Assembly (NCBI GenBank): GCA_018242425.1
Contig: JAFEBX010000016.1
Coordinates: forward strand, 62,001-126,000
Length of the DNA: 64,000 nt
From: Pseudomonadota bacterium
GTDB lineage: Bacteria > Pseudomonadota > Gammaproteobacteria > Xanthomonadales > Xanthomonadaceae
Direction: 5' to 3'
Positions 29,338 to 37,449 of the stretch are shown here, one piece after another. The notes under the pieces were generated by a model, which was given only the letters and a program-made list of their open reading frames with translations, had not been told where the DNA came from and did not search any database. Within the stretch, counting starts at the first letter, position 1; every line of letters starts with the position of its first letter. A program made the position numbers and the translations under genes.

Positions 29338-30681
29338 ATGAAATTCGCGCAGTTGACCGCATTGCTTTTCGCACTGCTCGTGACCGGGGTGCTGGCGATT
29401 TGCGGTTGGCGATCGGTGCAGGCAGGGCCTGCGCTGGCGGTGGCAACCGGAGTTGGCGCGAAGCCGGTCACGTCGGCGAACCTGCAGGACATCTATTTCG
29501 GCATGGGCTGTTTCTGGGGCGCGGAAAAGCGTTTGTCGGCCGTGCCCGGCGTTGCCGAAGTCGAGGTGGGCTATGCCGGCGGCGATGCGCCCAAGGTGGG
29601 CTACGAGGACGTGCTGCGTACCGAGCAGGACATCCGCAACGGCGTCAGCCATGCCAGGAACCATGCCGAAATCGTCCGCGTGCGCTACGACCCCAAGAAG
29701 CTCGACCTGGCGTCCCTGCTCGCGGCGTTCTGGGAAAACCACGACCCGACGCAAGTGGGCGGGCAGGGCAACGACATCGGCAGCAACTATCGCAGCGCGA
29801 TCTATTACACGACGCCCGGACAGAAGATCCTGGCCGAGCAGACCCGCGACATCTACCAGCAGGACCTGGCGCGCGAGGGCTACGGCAGCATCACCACCGA
29901 AATCCTGCCGCTGCGCAATTACAACCGCGCCGAGGAAAGCCACCAGGACTATCTGGTCAAGAATCCCGATGGCTATTGCGGCCATGGCGGCACCGGCGTG
30001 AGATACGGATTGGCGACGGCCGGCAACAAGTATCCGCAACTCGACGGTGCGCGCCTGGATCGCACCCGCCAGCTGGTGGTTTACGAAGCCGAGGAATGCC
30101 CGTTTTGTGCACGCTTCGATGCCGAGGTGCTGAAGAGCTGGAAGTCCGACGTGCCTTACGTGCAGACGAAATCGCAGCAGGCGCCGAAGGGCTGGACACT
30201 GGCCCGACGGATGTTCGCCACGCCGACCATCGTGCTGTTCAAGGGCGGCAAGGAAGTCTCGCGCTACACCGGCTATACCGGAGAATCGCAGAAGTTCTGG
30301 CAGTGGCTGGGCTTCAACCTGCTGACGCCGGAACAGCAGCAGATCGCCTTCGATCGCGGCACCGAAATGCCGGGCACGGGGCCGTATCTGGAAGAACATC
30401 GCGCCGGCACCTATGTCGATCCGGTCAGTGGTGTGGCGCTGTTTCGCAGTGATGCGAAGTTCGACAGCGGCTGCGGCTGGCCGAGCTTCTTCGATCCAGA
30501 GCCGGGTGCGCTGGTGTTCGAGGAGGACGACAGCCATGGCATGCATCGCACCGAGGTCCGCAGCGCGAGTTCCGGCATCCATCTCGGCCACGTCTTCGAC
30601 GATGGTCCGCCGCCGACTGGCAAGCGTTACTGCATCAATGGCAAAGTGTTGAAATTCGTTCCCGATCCGGTGAAGGGTTGA
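29338..30681 (+). CDS. msrAB: MsrA-thioredoxin-MsrB fusion methionine sulfoxide reductase
   Basis: A three-part envelope protein of 447 residues. Residues 1-29 are a signal sequence or membrane anchor. MsrA follows with GCFWG, catalytic Cys58. A thioredoxin-like insert then occurs at about 245-325, with Cys254 and Cys257 in ECPFC and a cis-Pro in TPTIVLF. MsrB occupies about 335-447, with resolving Cys379 (SGCGWPSF) and catalytic Cys432 (YCING). The usual zinc CxxC pairs of MsrB are absent (YVDPVSGVALF), as in zinc-free members. A thioredoxin module between the two reductases suggests that it supplies electrons locally. This domain order differs from Neisseria PilB (thioredoxin first). Confidence 0.9.
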   Translation: MKFAQLTALLFALLVTGVLAICGWRSVQAGPALAVATGVGAKPVTSANLQDIYFGMGCFWGAEKRLSAVPGVAEVEVGYAGGDAPKVGYEDVLRTEQDIRNGVSHARNHAEIVRVRYDPKKLDLASLLAAFWENHDPTQVGGQGNDIGSNYRSAIYYTTPGQKILAEQTRDIYQQDLAREGYGSITTEILPLRNYNRAEESHQDYLVKNPDGYCGHGGTGVRYGLATAGNKYPQLDGARLDRTRQLVVYEAEECPFCARFDAEVLKSWKSDVPYVQTKSQQAPKGWTLARRMFATPTIVLFKGGKEVSRYTGYTGESQKFWQWLGFNLLTPEQQQIAFDRGTEMPGTGPYLEEHRAGTYVDPVSGVALFRSDAKFDSGCGWPSFFDPEPGALVFEEDDSHGMHRTEVRSASSGIHLGHVFDDGPPPTGKRYCINGKVLKFVPDPVKG

Positions 30682-30685
30682 TTCG

Positions 30686-31495
30686 ATGGAGTTGGCGATG
30701 ACCAAGCGCGACCTGCGCGTGTCCCTGGTCCAGGGCGATACCCGCTGGCACGATCCGGCCGGCAACCGCGAGTACTACGCGGGCCTGATGGCACCGATGC
30801 ACGGCAACACCGACCTGATCGTGCTGCCGGAAACCTTCACCAGCGGCTTCTCCAACGACGCCATCGGCAATGCCGAAACCATGGAAGGCCCGACCGTCGC
30901 GTGGCTGCGCGAACAGGCCGCAAAGCTCGACGCGGCGATCTGTGGAAGCGTGCAACTGCGCACGCCCGACGGGGTGTTCAACCGCATGCTGTTCGTGCGC
31001 CCCGACGGCAACGTCGAGCATTACGACAAGCGCCATCTGTTCACCTATGCCGGCGAACACGAACGCTACGCCGGCGGCCACGATCGCCTGGTCGTGGAAT
31101 GGCGCGACTGGAAGATCTGCCCGCTGGTTTGCTATGACCTGCGTTTCCCCGTGTTCTCGCGCAACCGCCTTGGCAAGGACGGTGAACCCGAATACGACCT
31201 GCTGGTCTACGTCGCCAACTGGCCGACGCCCCGCGCCTACGCATGGAAGACGCTGCTGCGCGCCCGCGCGATCGAGAATGTCTGTTTCGTCGCCGGGGTG
31301 AATCGCTGCGGCAGCGACGGCAACGGCCTGCATTATTCCGGCGACAGCGCCGTCCTCGACTTCCTCGGCCATCCGCTGAGCGAGTGCGCGGCCGCCGAAC
31401 TGACCACGACCACCACGCTGCTGGCCGCCGACCTTGCCGACTGGCGGGCGAAGTTCCCGGCATTGCGTGATGGGGATCGCTTCAGTCTCGACTGA
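30686..31495 (+). CDS. Omega-amidase, YafV/Nit2-like (carbon-nitrogen hydrolase)
   Basis: A nitrilase-superfamily amidase with the triad Glu49 (LPETF), Lys115 (YDKRHLF) and Cys149 (VCYDLRFP), 269 residues. Its signature resembles Nit2/YafV, which hydrolyse alpha-ketoglutaramate and alpha-ketosuccinamate, the by-products of glutamine and asparagine transaminases. The aminotransferase two genes upstream makes that role plausible: removal of ketoglutaramate pulls glutamine-dependent transamination of the methionine oxo acid forward. The ATG at 30686 is five bases after the msrAB stop; the next ATG at 30698 is an alternative start. Confidence 0.86.
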   Translation: MELAMTKRDLRVSLVQGDTRWHDPAGNREYYAGLMAPMHGNTDLIVLPETFTSGFSNDAIGNAETMEGPTVAWLREQAAKLDAAICGSVQLRTPDGVFNRMLFVRPDGNVEHYDKRHLFTYAGEHERYAGGHDRLVVEWRDWKICPLVCYDLRFPVFSRNRLGKDGEPEYDLLVYVANWPTPRAYAWKTLLRARAIENVCFVAGVNRCGSDGNGLHYSGDSAVLDFLGHPLSECAAAELTTTTTLLAADLADWRAKFPALRDGDRFSLD

Positions 31496-31537
31496 ACTGG
31501 GCTATCCTCGGGGCTCCAGGGAGAAGGAGCTCCTCAT

Positions 31538-32353
31538 ATGTACGGGACCATGGCTGCCCGCAAGCTGGTTCGCGGGATGGAAACACTGCCGGGGTTGCGG
31601 CAGGCCGGCGCGGCGCTGTACGAACAGCGATTCGCTCGCGCAGAAAACGCCAACCTGTTCCGCGGCGTCTACCGCGACTACGCCTCGGCGCTGGCATCGG
31701 CGCCGGCGACCAAACCCCAAGGCTACGACCACGACGAACCGGCGGCGATGTACGACTGGCGCCGCAAGATGCTGTCACCCAGTGATTATCCGGCCTTGTT
31801 CTGGATTTCGCGATTGCTCGATGACGGACACCGCAGCGTGTTCGACTTCGGTGGCCACGTCGGCCTGCTGTACTACGCGTTCTCCCGGCACATGCCGATG
31901 CCGGCCGACCTGCGCTGGACGGTCTGCGATGTGCCTGCAGTCTGCCGTCGCGGCGAAACACTGGCAGAGCAGAGCGGGGCGAAGGCGTTGCGTTTCACCG
32001 ATCGTTTCGGCGATTGCCGTGGCTTTGATTTGCTGTTCGCATCGGGATCGCTGCAATACCTGCAGCCGTCACTGGCGGAGATGCTGATCGAAGCCGACGT
32101 GCGTCCGCGTCATCTGCTGGTCAACCTGACGCCGATGCACGAACGTTTCGATTACTGGACGCTGCAGAACATCTCGACCGCCTTCTGTCCGTACCACATC
32201 GTCGTGCGCGAGCGCTTCATCGGTGCACTGACGGCACTGGGTTATCGCGTCGTTGACCACTGGATCAATCCGGACAAGCACTGCCTGATCCCGTTCCATC
32301 CGGATCATTCGCTGTCGTCCTACGATGGGATGCTGCTGTCGCTGCCCGATTGA
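31538..32353 (+). CDS. TIGR04325 family methyltransferase
   Basis: A 271-residue SAM-dependent methyltransferase-like protein. The family hallmark [14 protein letters not shown] occupies about 102-115 as the SAM-binding glycine loop, with a later acidic strand CDVPAVC. A good ribosome-binding site (GAGAAGGAG) precedes the ATG. TIGR04325 members often lie near sugar or lipopolysaccharide genes and act on polysaccharide precursors, but no such genes are here, so the substrate is unknown. It is the last plus-strand gene before the minus-strand rluB, with which it converges. Confidence 0.8.
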   Translation: MYGTMAARKLVRGMETLPGLRQAGAALYEQRFARAENANLFRGVYRDYASALASAPATKPQGYDHDEPAAMYDWRRKMLSPSDYPALFWISRLLDDGHRSVFDFGGHVGLLYYAFSRHMPMPADLRWTVCDVPAVCRRGETLAEQSGAKALRFTDRFGDCRGFDLLFASGSLQYLQPSLAEMLIEADVRPRHLLVNLTPMHERFDYWTLQNISTAFCPYHIVVRERFIGALTALGYRVVDHWINPDKHCLIPFHPDHSLSSYDGMLLSLPD

Positions 32354-32374
32354 GCAGCGACAGTTCAAGCGGGC

Positions 32375-33991
32375 TCAGCCGTTGCGTGGCCCGCGATTGC
32401 CGCCGCCACCCGGACGACCACCGCCACCGGGCCTCGGGCCGCGATGATTGCCACCCGGGCGCGCGCCTTGCGGGCGCTGACCACCGGGACGATTGCCGCC
32501 ACCGGGACGCGGGCCGCGCGGGCGGTCGTAGGCGTTGCCGTGGCCGTGGTCGAAGCTCGGAGTTGCATGGTCGGACGGGAAACTCGGCGCGTTGCCGGGA
32601 TGCCCGTAGGGATGGCGTGGCTTGCCCTGGCCCGACGAAGCGCCGTACGGATTGCTGTTGAAACCGCCATCCTGCCTGGGGCCGCGCGACTGACCCGGGC
32701 CACCGCCCGGTCCGCGAGACTTCTGGCCGTAAGGCTTCGGTCCCGAGGGTTTCTGGCCGTATGGCTTCTTCGGGCGACGATCATCGGCATTGCGATGGCC
32801 GGTCGGTCCGGTCTCGACGCCGTCGGGCACGTACCAGGTCTTCATCGCGGCGGGATTGTCGCCACCGCGCGTTTCGCCCGGACGCATGCGCTGTCCCGGC
32901 TGGCGTTCCTGACCCTTGATCTTGAAGCGCTTGTTGGCCTGGTTGGCGGCAGCATCGCCGGTGACGGTCAGTCCGCCGGACTTGCGCGGCGCGCCGCGAC
33001 CGCGACGATCCTCGCGCACATGGTCGAAGCGGCGCAGTTCGCGGCCTTCGTCGGCAGCGGCGTGGCCGTTGACGTAGCCACCCTGCGAGCGACGCTCGTT
33101 GAAATGCATCGCCGACTTCTTGCTGGCCTTGCGCTGGCCGATCACCGGCTGCAGCGTCAGTGCCGAAGGCGGGCCGTCTTCCAGGCCCAGCGACTTGCGC
33201 AGGGCTTCCACCTGCGCGTCGGAGAGTTCCTGCGACTGGCCGCGCAGCAACGGCTGGGGCAGGGTGACGTTGCCGTAACGGATGCGCTTCAGGCGCGACA
33301 CCTGGCAGCCCTGCGATTCCCACAGGCGGCGCACTTCGCGGTTGCGGCCTTCCTTCAGCAGCACCTTGAACCAGTCGTGCGAGTCGGAACCGCCGACGCG
33401 CTCGATGTCGTCGAACTTGGCCGGGCCGTCTTCCAGCGCCACGCCGCGACGCAGGCGATCGATGAGCTTGTCGCTCACGTCGTCCTCGCCTTCCGGCGGA
33501 CGCACGCGGCAGACGTATTCGCGCTCGACTTCATGCGAGGGGTGCATCATCCCGTTGGCCAGCTCGCCGTCGGTGGTGAGCAGCAGCAGGCCGGTGGTGT
33601 TGATGTCGAGGCGGCCGATCGCGATCCAGCGCGCGCCCTTCAGCGTCGGCAGCGCATCGAAGATGGTCGGGCGGCCTTCGGGATCCTCGCGCGTGGTGAC
33701 TTCGCCTTCCGGCTTGTTGTACATCAGCACGCGCGCCGGTTCGGTCAGCGCGGTCGCGACGAAGGTCTTGCCGTCGAGTTCGATCTTGTCGCCGCCGCTC
33801 ACGCTCATGCCGACGGTGGCGGGTTCGCCGTTGATCTTCACCGCACCCGCGGCGATGCGCTGTTCCAGCGCGCGGCGCGAGCCCAGCCCGGCCTGCGCCA
33901 GCACTTTCTGCAGGCGTTCTTCAAGCTTCGGTGCGCTGGTGGCTTCGCGCTGTTTCAGCGAAAGGGGGGTGCGTTTTTCATTGTTGCTCAT
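32375..33991 (-). CDS. rluB: 23S rRNA pseudouridine(2605) synthase RluB with long Gly/Pro/Arg tail
   Basis: RluB makes pseudouridine in 23S rRNA. An S4 domain (about 22-80) precedes the catalytic core, whose Asp129 is in GRLDINTTGLLLL. The core ends near residue 285, and the protein continues to 538 residues as a basic low-complexity tail rich in Gly, Pro, Arg, Lys and Gln, with repeated KPYGQK and RPGG units. That tail is about twice the usual length and resembles RNA-binding RGG segments. I took the ATG at 33991, overlapping the scpB end by 14 bases; an upstream ATG at 34018 would increase that overlap. Confidence 0.9.
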   Translation of the reverse strand: MSNNEKRTPLSLKQREATSAPKLEERLQKVLAQAGLGSRRALEQRIAAGAVKINGEPATVGMSVSGGDKIELDGKTFVATALTEPARVLMYNKPEGEVTTREDPEGRPTIFDALPTLKGARWIAIGRLDINTTGLLLLTTDGELANGMMHPSHEVEREYVCRVRPPEGEDDVSDKLIDRLRRGVALEDGPAKFDDIERVGGSDSHDWFKVLLKEGRNREVRRLWESQGCQVSRLKRIRYGNVTLPQPLLRGQSQELSDAQVEALRKSLGLEDGPPSALTLQPVIGQRKASKKSAMHFNERRSQGGYVNGHAAADEGRELRRFDHVREDRRGRGAPRKSGGLTVTGDAAANQANKRFKIKGQERQPGQRMRPGETRGGDNPAAMKTWYVPDGVETGPTGHRNADDRRPKKPYGQKPSGPKPYGQKSRGPGGGPGQSRGPRQDGGFNSNPYGASSGQGKPRHPYGHPGNAPSFPSDHATPSFDHGHGNAYDRPRGPRPGGGNRPGGQRPQGARPGGNHRGPRPGGGGRPGGGGNRGPRNG

Positions 33992-34679
33992 GGTGTGCTC
34001 CAGTGCTGTCGCCGTCATCGGCGAGGGCGGGTTCTTCGTCGTGTTCGACGTGTTCTGTTTCAGTGGTGGATGAAGCTTCGGCTTCGTCGAGGGAGATGTT
34101 CGCGGCGACCGGTGCGGATTCGGGATCGAACGGCAGCTGCGGTTCGAGTTCGCCGAAGTCCTTCAGTTCGGACAGCGGTGGCAGTTCGTCGAGGCGCTTC
34201 AACCCGAAATAGTCGAGGAAGCCCTTGGTGGTTCCGAGCAGTTCCGGACGGCCCGGGACGTCGCGATGGCCGACCGAGCGGATCCACTCGCGCTCTTCCA
34301 GCGCCTTGATGATGTTGCTGTTGGTGGCCACGCCGCGGATCTGTTCGATCTCGCCGCGGGTGATCGGCTGGCGATAGGCGATCAGGGCCAGCGTTTCCAG
34401 CGTGGCGCGGGTGTACTTGGTCTGGCGTTCGGCCCACAGGCGCGCCACCCACGGATGGACGTCGGCCTTGACCTGGTAGCGCCAGCCGCTGGCGACTTCC
34501 ACCAGCTCCACGCCCCGCGATTCGCATTCGGCCTGCAGGGTTTCCAGCGCAGCCTGCACGCTGCCATCGGGTGCGGGTTCGTCGAGCGGGAACAGCCCGT
34601 TGAGCTGCACCAGCGTGAGCGGTTGCGGTGCCGCCAACAGGGCGGCTTCGACGATGCGGTTGATCAGGGTCTGGTCCAT
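33978..34679 (-). CDS. scpB: Segregation and condensation protein B
   Basis: ScpB dimerises and, with ScpA, bridges the SMC heads of bacterial condensin. The two winged-helix domains span about 1-160, with LETLALIAYRQPITRGEIEQIRG as the family signature. A long acidic C-terminal extension (about 170-233, many Glu, Asp, Ser) follows, beyond the usual end. The 233-residue length is somewhat above average. It lies 43 bases after scpA and the smc gene is about 3.4 kb away on the opposite strand, so all three condensin parts are close together. Confidence 0.91.
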   Translation of the reverse strand: MDQTLINRIVEAALLAAPQPLTLVQLNGLFPLDEPAPDGSVQAALETLQAECESRGVELVEVASGWRYQVKADVHPWVARLWAERQTKYTRATLETLALIAYRQPITRGEIEQIRGVATNSNIIKALEEREWIRSVGHRDVPGRPELLGTTKGFLDYFGLKRLDELPPLSELKDFGELEPQLPFDPESAPVAANISLDEAEASSTTETEHVEHDEEPALADDGDSTGAHHEQQ

Positions 34680-34722
34680 GTGTCTCTGGTCATTCGGTTC
34701 CGGGTGGGCCGGAACGCTGGGT

Positions 34723-35637
34723 TCAATCTTCGGTGGTGCTGTCGAATTCGCTTTCCGGCACTTCCGCCGGCGCGTCGGCGGTCGCCAGCGACTTGATGTA
34801 GATCGGCTGCAGCGGTGCTTCCTGCACGATCTCGATCAATTGTTCCTTGGCCAGCGTCAGCATGCCGAGGAAGGTCACGACGATGCCGAGGCGGCCTTCT
34901 TCCGGCGTGAACAGCGACTCGAAGCGGTGGAAGGCGCCATCGTGCAGGCGTTCCAGCAGTTCACCCATGCGCTGGCGCACGCTCAGGGCGTCGCGCTTGA
35001 TCGCATGGTGGGTATAGAGATCGGCGCGCTTCAGCACATCGTGCAGGGCGAGCAGCATCTCCTTCAATTCCACCGGCGGCGGCAGGCGCACCGCGGCGCG
35101 GTCCGGCACGTGCGCCGATGCGGTACTGGTGTCGCGATCCTGGCGCGGCAGGGTGTCGAGATCCTCGGCGGCCTGCTTGTAGCGTTCGTATTCCTGCAGG
35201 CGGCGGACCAGGTCGGCGCGCGGATCGTCTTCCAGGCCTTCCTCGCTGGCCGGGCGCGGCAGCAGCATGCGCGACTTGATCTCGGCCAGGATCGCGGCCA
35301 TCACCAGATATTCGGCAGCGAGCTCGAAGCGCATCTCGTGCATCGCCTGGATGTAGTCGACGTACTGGCGGGTGATCTCGGCGACCGGGATGTCGAGGAT
35401 GTCGAGGTTCTGGCGGCGGATCAGGTACAGCAGCAGGTCGAGCGGGCCTTCGAAGGCCTCGAGGATGACCTCGAGCGCATCCGGCGGGATGTACAGGTCC
35501 TGCGGGATCTGCAGTACCGGCTGGCCGAGCACGGTCGCCAGCGGCATTTCCTGCTGCCGCGGGGCACCGGGGTGTTCGGGAATGGCGGGCGCCTCGACGG
35601 CAGCGACCTGGTCAATCGGCTGTTCGGATTCAGTCAT
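34723..35637 (-). CDS. scpA: Segregation and condensation protein A (kleisin)
   Basis: ScpA is the kleisin subunit that closes the SMC ring. The family signature FEGPLDLLLYLIRRQNLDILDIP occurs near residues 63-85, and the C-terminal winged helix with VVTFLGMLTLAKEQ binds the SMC head. It is 304 residues long. An N-terminal extension of about 50 residues, Pro/Ala-rich, is longer than in many homologues. The start ATG at 35637 is followed on the opposite side by a 194-base gap before the next gene, which shows no clear RNA or ORF. Confidence 0.9.
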   Translation of the reverse strand: MTESEQPIDQVAAVEAPAIPEHPGAPRQQEMPLATVLGQPVLQIPQDLYIPPDALEVILEAFEGPLDLLLYLIRRQNLDILDIPVAEITRQYVDYIQAMHEMRFELAAEYLVMAAILAEIKSRMLLPRPASEEGLEDDPRADLVRRLQEYERYKQAAEDLDTLPRQDRDTSTASAHVPDRAAVRLPPPVELKEMLLALHDVLKRADLYTHHAIKRDALSVRQRMGELLERLHDGAFHRFESLFTPEEGRLGIVVTFLGMLTLAKEQLIEIVQEAPLQPIYIKSLATADAPAEVPESEFDSTTED

Positions 35638-35831
35638 GCATACGGCGCGAGGCCGGCGATTCGTTCAACGGGATGCACGTCGCCACGACTGCCGGGGCGG
35701 TCGGGCCATGCGAATCGGATCGGAGGGCGGGAGCGGGTCCGGATTGCCGTATGGGGGAACGGCTGGGGCACGCTGGCCGCGTATGGGAACCAAGCGTAAG
35801 CGGCCACGGGCGGCTTGTCCAGTCGGACCGT

Positions 35832-36341
35832 TCAGGAGGCCAGTACCTCGCCGCGCGCGTCGTGGTAGCGGAAGGTCATCCACAGGCCGACCGCGACCGC
35901 ATAGCAGAGATTGGGGATATAGGCCTTGTCGAGCGTGGTGACGTGGGTGGTGACCGCGGTGAAGTTGGTATAGGCGGCCTGCGACAGGGTGAAGGCGGCG
36001 ACGATCAGCATGAAGCGCACGAACACCGGTTTGCGCATGTGCAGGGCCAGCACCGTGCCTTCCGAGACCAGCACGCCGATCAGGAACGGCGTGACTCCGC
36101 CGATCAGGACGAGGTTGAAGAGGCTGCCCTGGGCATGGGCCTTGAGCATCAGGTCGGCGAAGGTCACGCCCAGCGGTCGGCACAGCAGGAACAGCAGCAG
36201 GCCGGTGGCGAAGGCCATGCTGCGTACGTAGCGCTCATTGCCCTTCGCGGCCAGGATGACCTTGGTCGAGATCCACAGCTGCCCGCTGATGGTCAGCAGG
36301 ATCAGCATCTGTTCGAGGATATTGAATGTGTCCCACTTCAT
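35832..36341 (-). CDS. Uncharacterised integral membrane protein
   Basis: A 169-residue protein with five likely membrane helices (about 11-29, 41-58, 72-98, 106-125 and 141-157) and few charged residues between them. I do not recognise the family. It occupies the place where many relatives carry the septation protein YciB next to yciI and bolA, but the sequence lacks the YciB pattern as I know it. It contains a conserved-looking GGVTPFLIGVL turn and a Thr-rich loop (NFTAVTTHVTTLDKAY). Its 5' region abuts a perfect CRP/Clp-type operator 12 bases before the ATG, so it is likely regulated. The open frame continues upstream, but MKWDTFNILEQ looks like the true start. Confidence 0.6.
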   Translation of the reverse strand: MKWDTFNILEQMLILLTISGQLWISTKVILAAKGNERYVRSMAFATGLLLFLLCRPLGVTFADLMLKAHAQGSLFNLVLIGGVTPFLIGVLVSEGTVLALHMRKPVFVRFMLIVAAFTLSQAAYTNFTAVTTHVTTLDKAYIPNLCYAVAVGLWMTFRYHDARGEVLAS

Positions 36342-36352
36342 GCCGGACGTTA

Positions 36353-36368
36353 TGTGATTGCCCTCACA
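36353..36368. promoter_or_regulatory. CRP/Clp-type operator (TGTGA-N6-TCACA)
   Basis: TGTGATTGCCCTCACA is a perfect symmetric match to the CRP/Clp consensus. It is centred about 19 bases upstream of the membrane-protein ATG on the minus strand and about 81 bases upstream of the yciI ATG on the plus strand, so it could act on either gene. Xanthomonas Clp uses this consensus and responds to cyclic di-GMP; whether Clp or CRP acts here is not shown. Confidence 0.6.
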
Positions 36369-36441
36369 CAAGCATACACGGGGCTGCGTTGCGGTCGACT
36401 GCGTAGACTTGTCGCCACTCAACTCCTCGGGAACCAGAAGC

Positions 36442-36741
36442 ATGTGGTACGTGATTGAAGGCCACGACGGCGACAACGTGCTGGCGCGGCGCATGGAGCA
36501 GCGCCCCGCGCACCTGGCGCGCCTGCAGGCCTTGCTCGATGAAGGCCGGTTGCTGATCGCAGGACCGTGCCCCGCCATCGATGCCGAGGATCCGGGGCCG
36601 GCCGGCTTCAGCGGCAGCGTGGTGATCGCCGAGTTCGCATCGCTTGAGGATGCGCGCGCCTGGGCCGACGCCGATCCGTACAAGTCCGCCGGCGTCTACA
36701 CGCGCGTGGACGTGCGCCCGTTCCGCAAAGTCCTACCGTGA
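36442..36741 (+). CDS. yciI: YciI family protein
   Basis: A 99-residue YCII-domain protein. The pattern [20 protein letters not shown] and the [11 protein letters not shown] strand are characteristic. YciI-like proteins form dimeric alpha+beta barrels with a His-Asp pair and are linked to haem or oxidative functions in some bacteria, but the function is generally unassigned. The ATG at 36442 is a good start for the family. The stop overlaps the bolA start (GTGA). Confidence 0.85.
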   Translation: MWYVIEGHDGDNVLARRMEQRPAHLARLQALLDEGRLLIAGPCPAIDAEDPGPAGFSGSVVIAEFASLEDARAWADADPYKSAGVYTRVDVRPFRKVLP

Positions 36742-37010
36742 GCAACGAGGCCCGCATCGCGGCAATTCGTTCCGCGCTTGAAACGGCGTTCCGGCCCGAC
36801 GTGCTGGAAATCATCGACGACAGCGCACGCCACGCCGGCCATGCCGGTGCCCGTGACGGGCGCGGTCACTTCAAGGTGCGGATCGTCGCGGGCGCATTTG
36901 CCGGACAGGGCCTGCTGGCGCGCCATCGCGCGGTGTACGCCGCGCTCGGAACGCTGATGCAGACCGATATCCATGCGCTGCAGATTGATGCGAAGGTGGT
37001 TGGGGAATAA
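36738..37010 (+). CDS. BolA family protein
   Basis: A 90-residue BolA-fold protein. The C-terminal [14 protein letters not shown] helix and the conserved [14 protein letters not shown] strand match the family, which works with monothiol glutaredoxins in iron-sulfur trafficking and, in E. coli, in morphology and biofilm control. It lacks the invariant Cys of some paralogues. The GTG start at 36738 overlaps the yciI stop. The second repeat copy begins directly after its stop codon. Confidence 0.83.
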   Translation: MSNEARIAAIRSALETAFRPDVLEIIDDSARHAGHAGARDGRGHFKVRIVAGAFAGQGLLARHRAVYAALGTLMQTDIHALQIDAKVVGE

Positions 37011-37431
37011 AGCATCGCCCGGCTGAGCGCCTTTAGCGGTTGTCCGCTGTGTCCGACACGCCGTGAATCCATCCATGGAGGCTCGACTCGGCCCGCTGCG
37101 CGGGACCGGCCACTCGCTCACGCTCGTGGCGTTCGGAATCGCCACGCGGCATGCCGCGTGAGCAGCGCTTCCTCACCCATGCCTCGTATGGTCGGCCACA
37201 GCGGACGAACCGCACGGCGCCGCCGGTGGATACTTTCAGGTGATGCGTAAGCAACAGTACGCACGCTGTTGCTTCCAGAGACTTGGAGGCCACAACACGC
37301 GCGCGGAAGTGGGTCGCTGCTCCGATGCGCGGGCATTGCGCCGCATGGATGCGGCGCATGAGCCTACATGGACGTATTCACGGCGTCCCGCGCGGTGGAG
37401 TGGTGACCCACGCCACCAGCGCGTACCCTGA
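37011..37431. repeat. Dispersed intergenic repeat, copy 2 (inverted relative to copy 1)
   Basis: The 439-base gap between bolA and the next gene contains no supported ORF and is mostly one repeat. Arms at 37058-37084 and 37360-37386 (27 bp, three mismatches) bracket the core, which is the reverse complement of the 2.95-3.25 kb copy, including GCATCGCCCGGCTGAGCGCC at 37014-37033. Relative to copy 1 this copy carries about 80 extra bases at about 37085-37171 with the perfect 18-bp palindrome CACGCGGCATGCCGCGTG (37143-37160), and about 35 extra bases near 37231-37285. The two copies therefore differ by insertions rather than by point changes only. Confidence 0.85.
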
Positions 37432-37449
37432 CCAGAGCCGGGCGGGCTG

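Noticed and set aside
27409..30765. Long minus-strand open frame of over 1100 codons across ccmA, the DUF3293 gene and the methionine cluster
   Set aside because: It runs antisense to three clear plus-strand genes with strong motifs and has no recognisable domain. Long antisense frames are expected in high-GC coding DNA.
37088..37360. Short ORFs in the repeat copies, with recurring SMDGFTAC-like peptides
   Set aside because: They arise from the palindromic repeat itself in several frames. No ribosome-binding site or conservation of a single frame supports them as genes.
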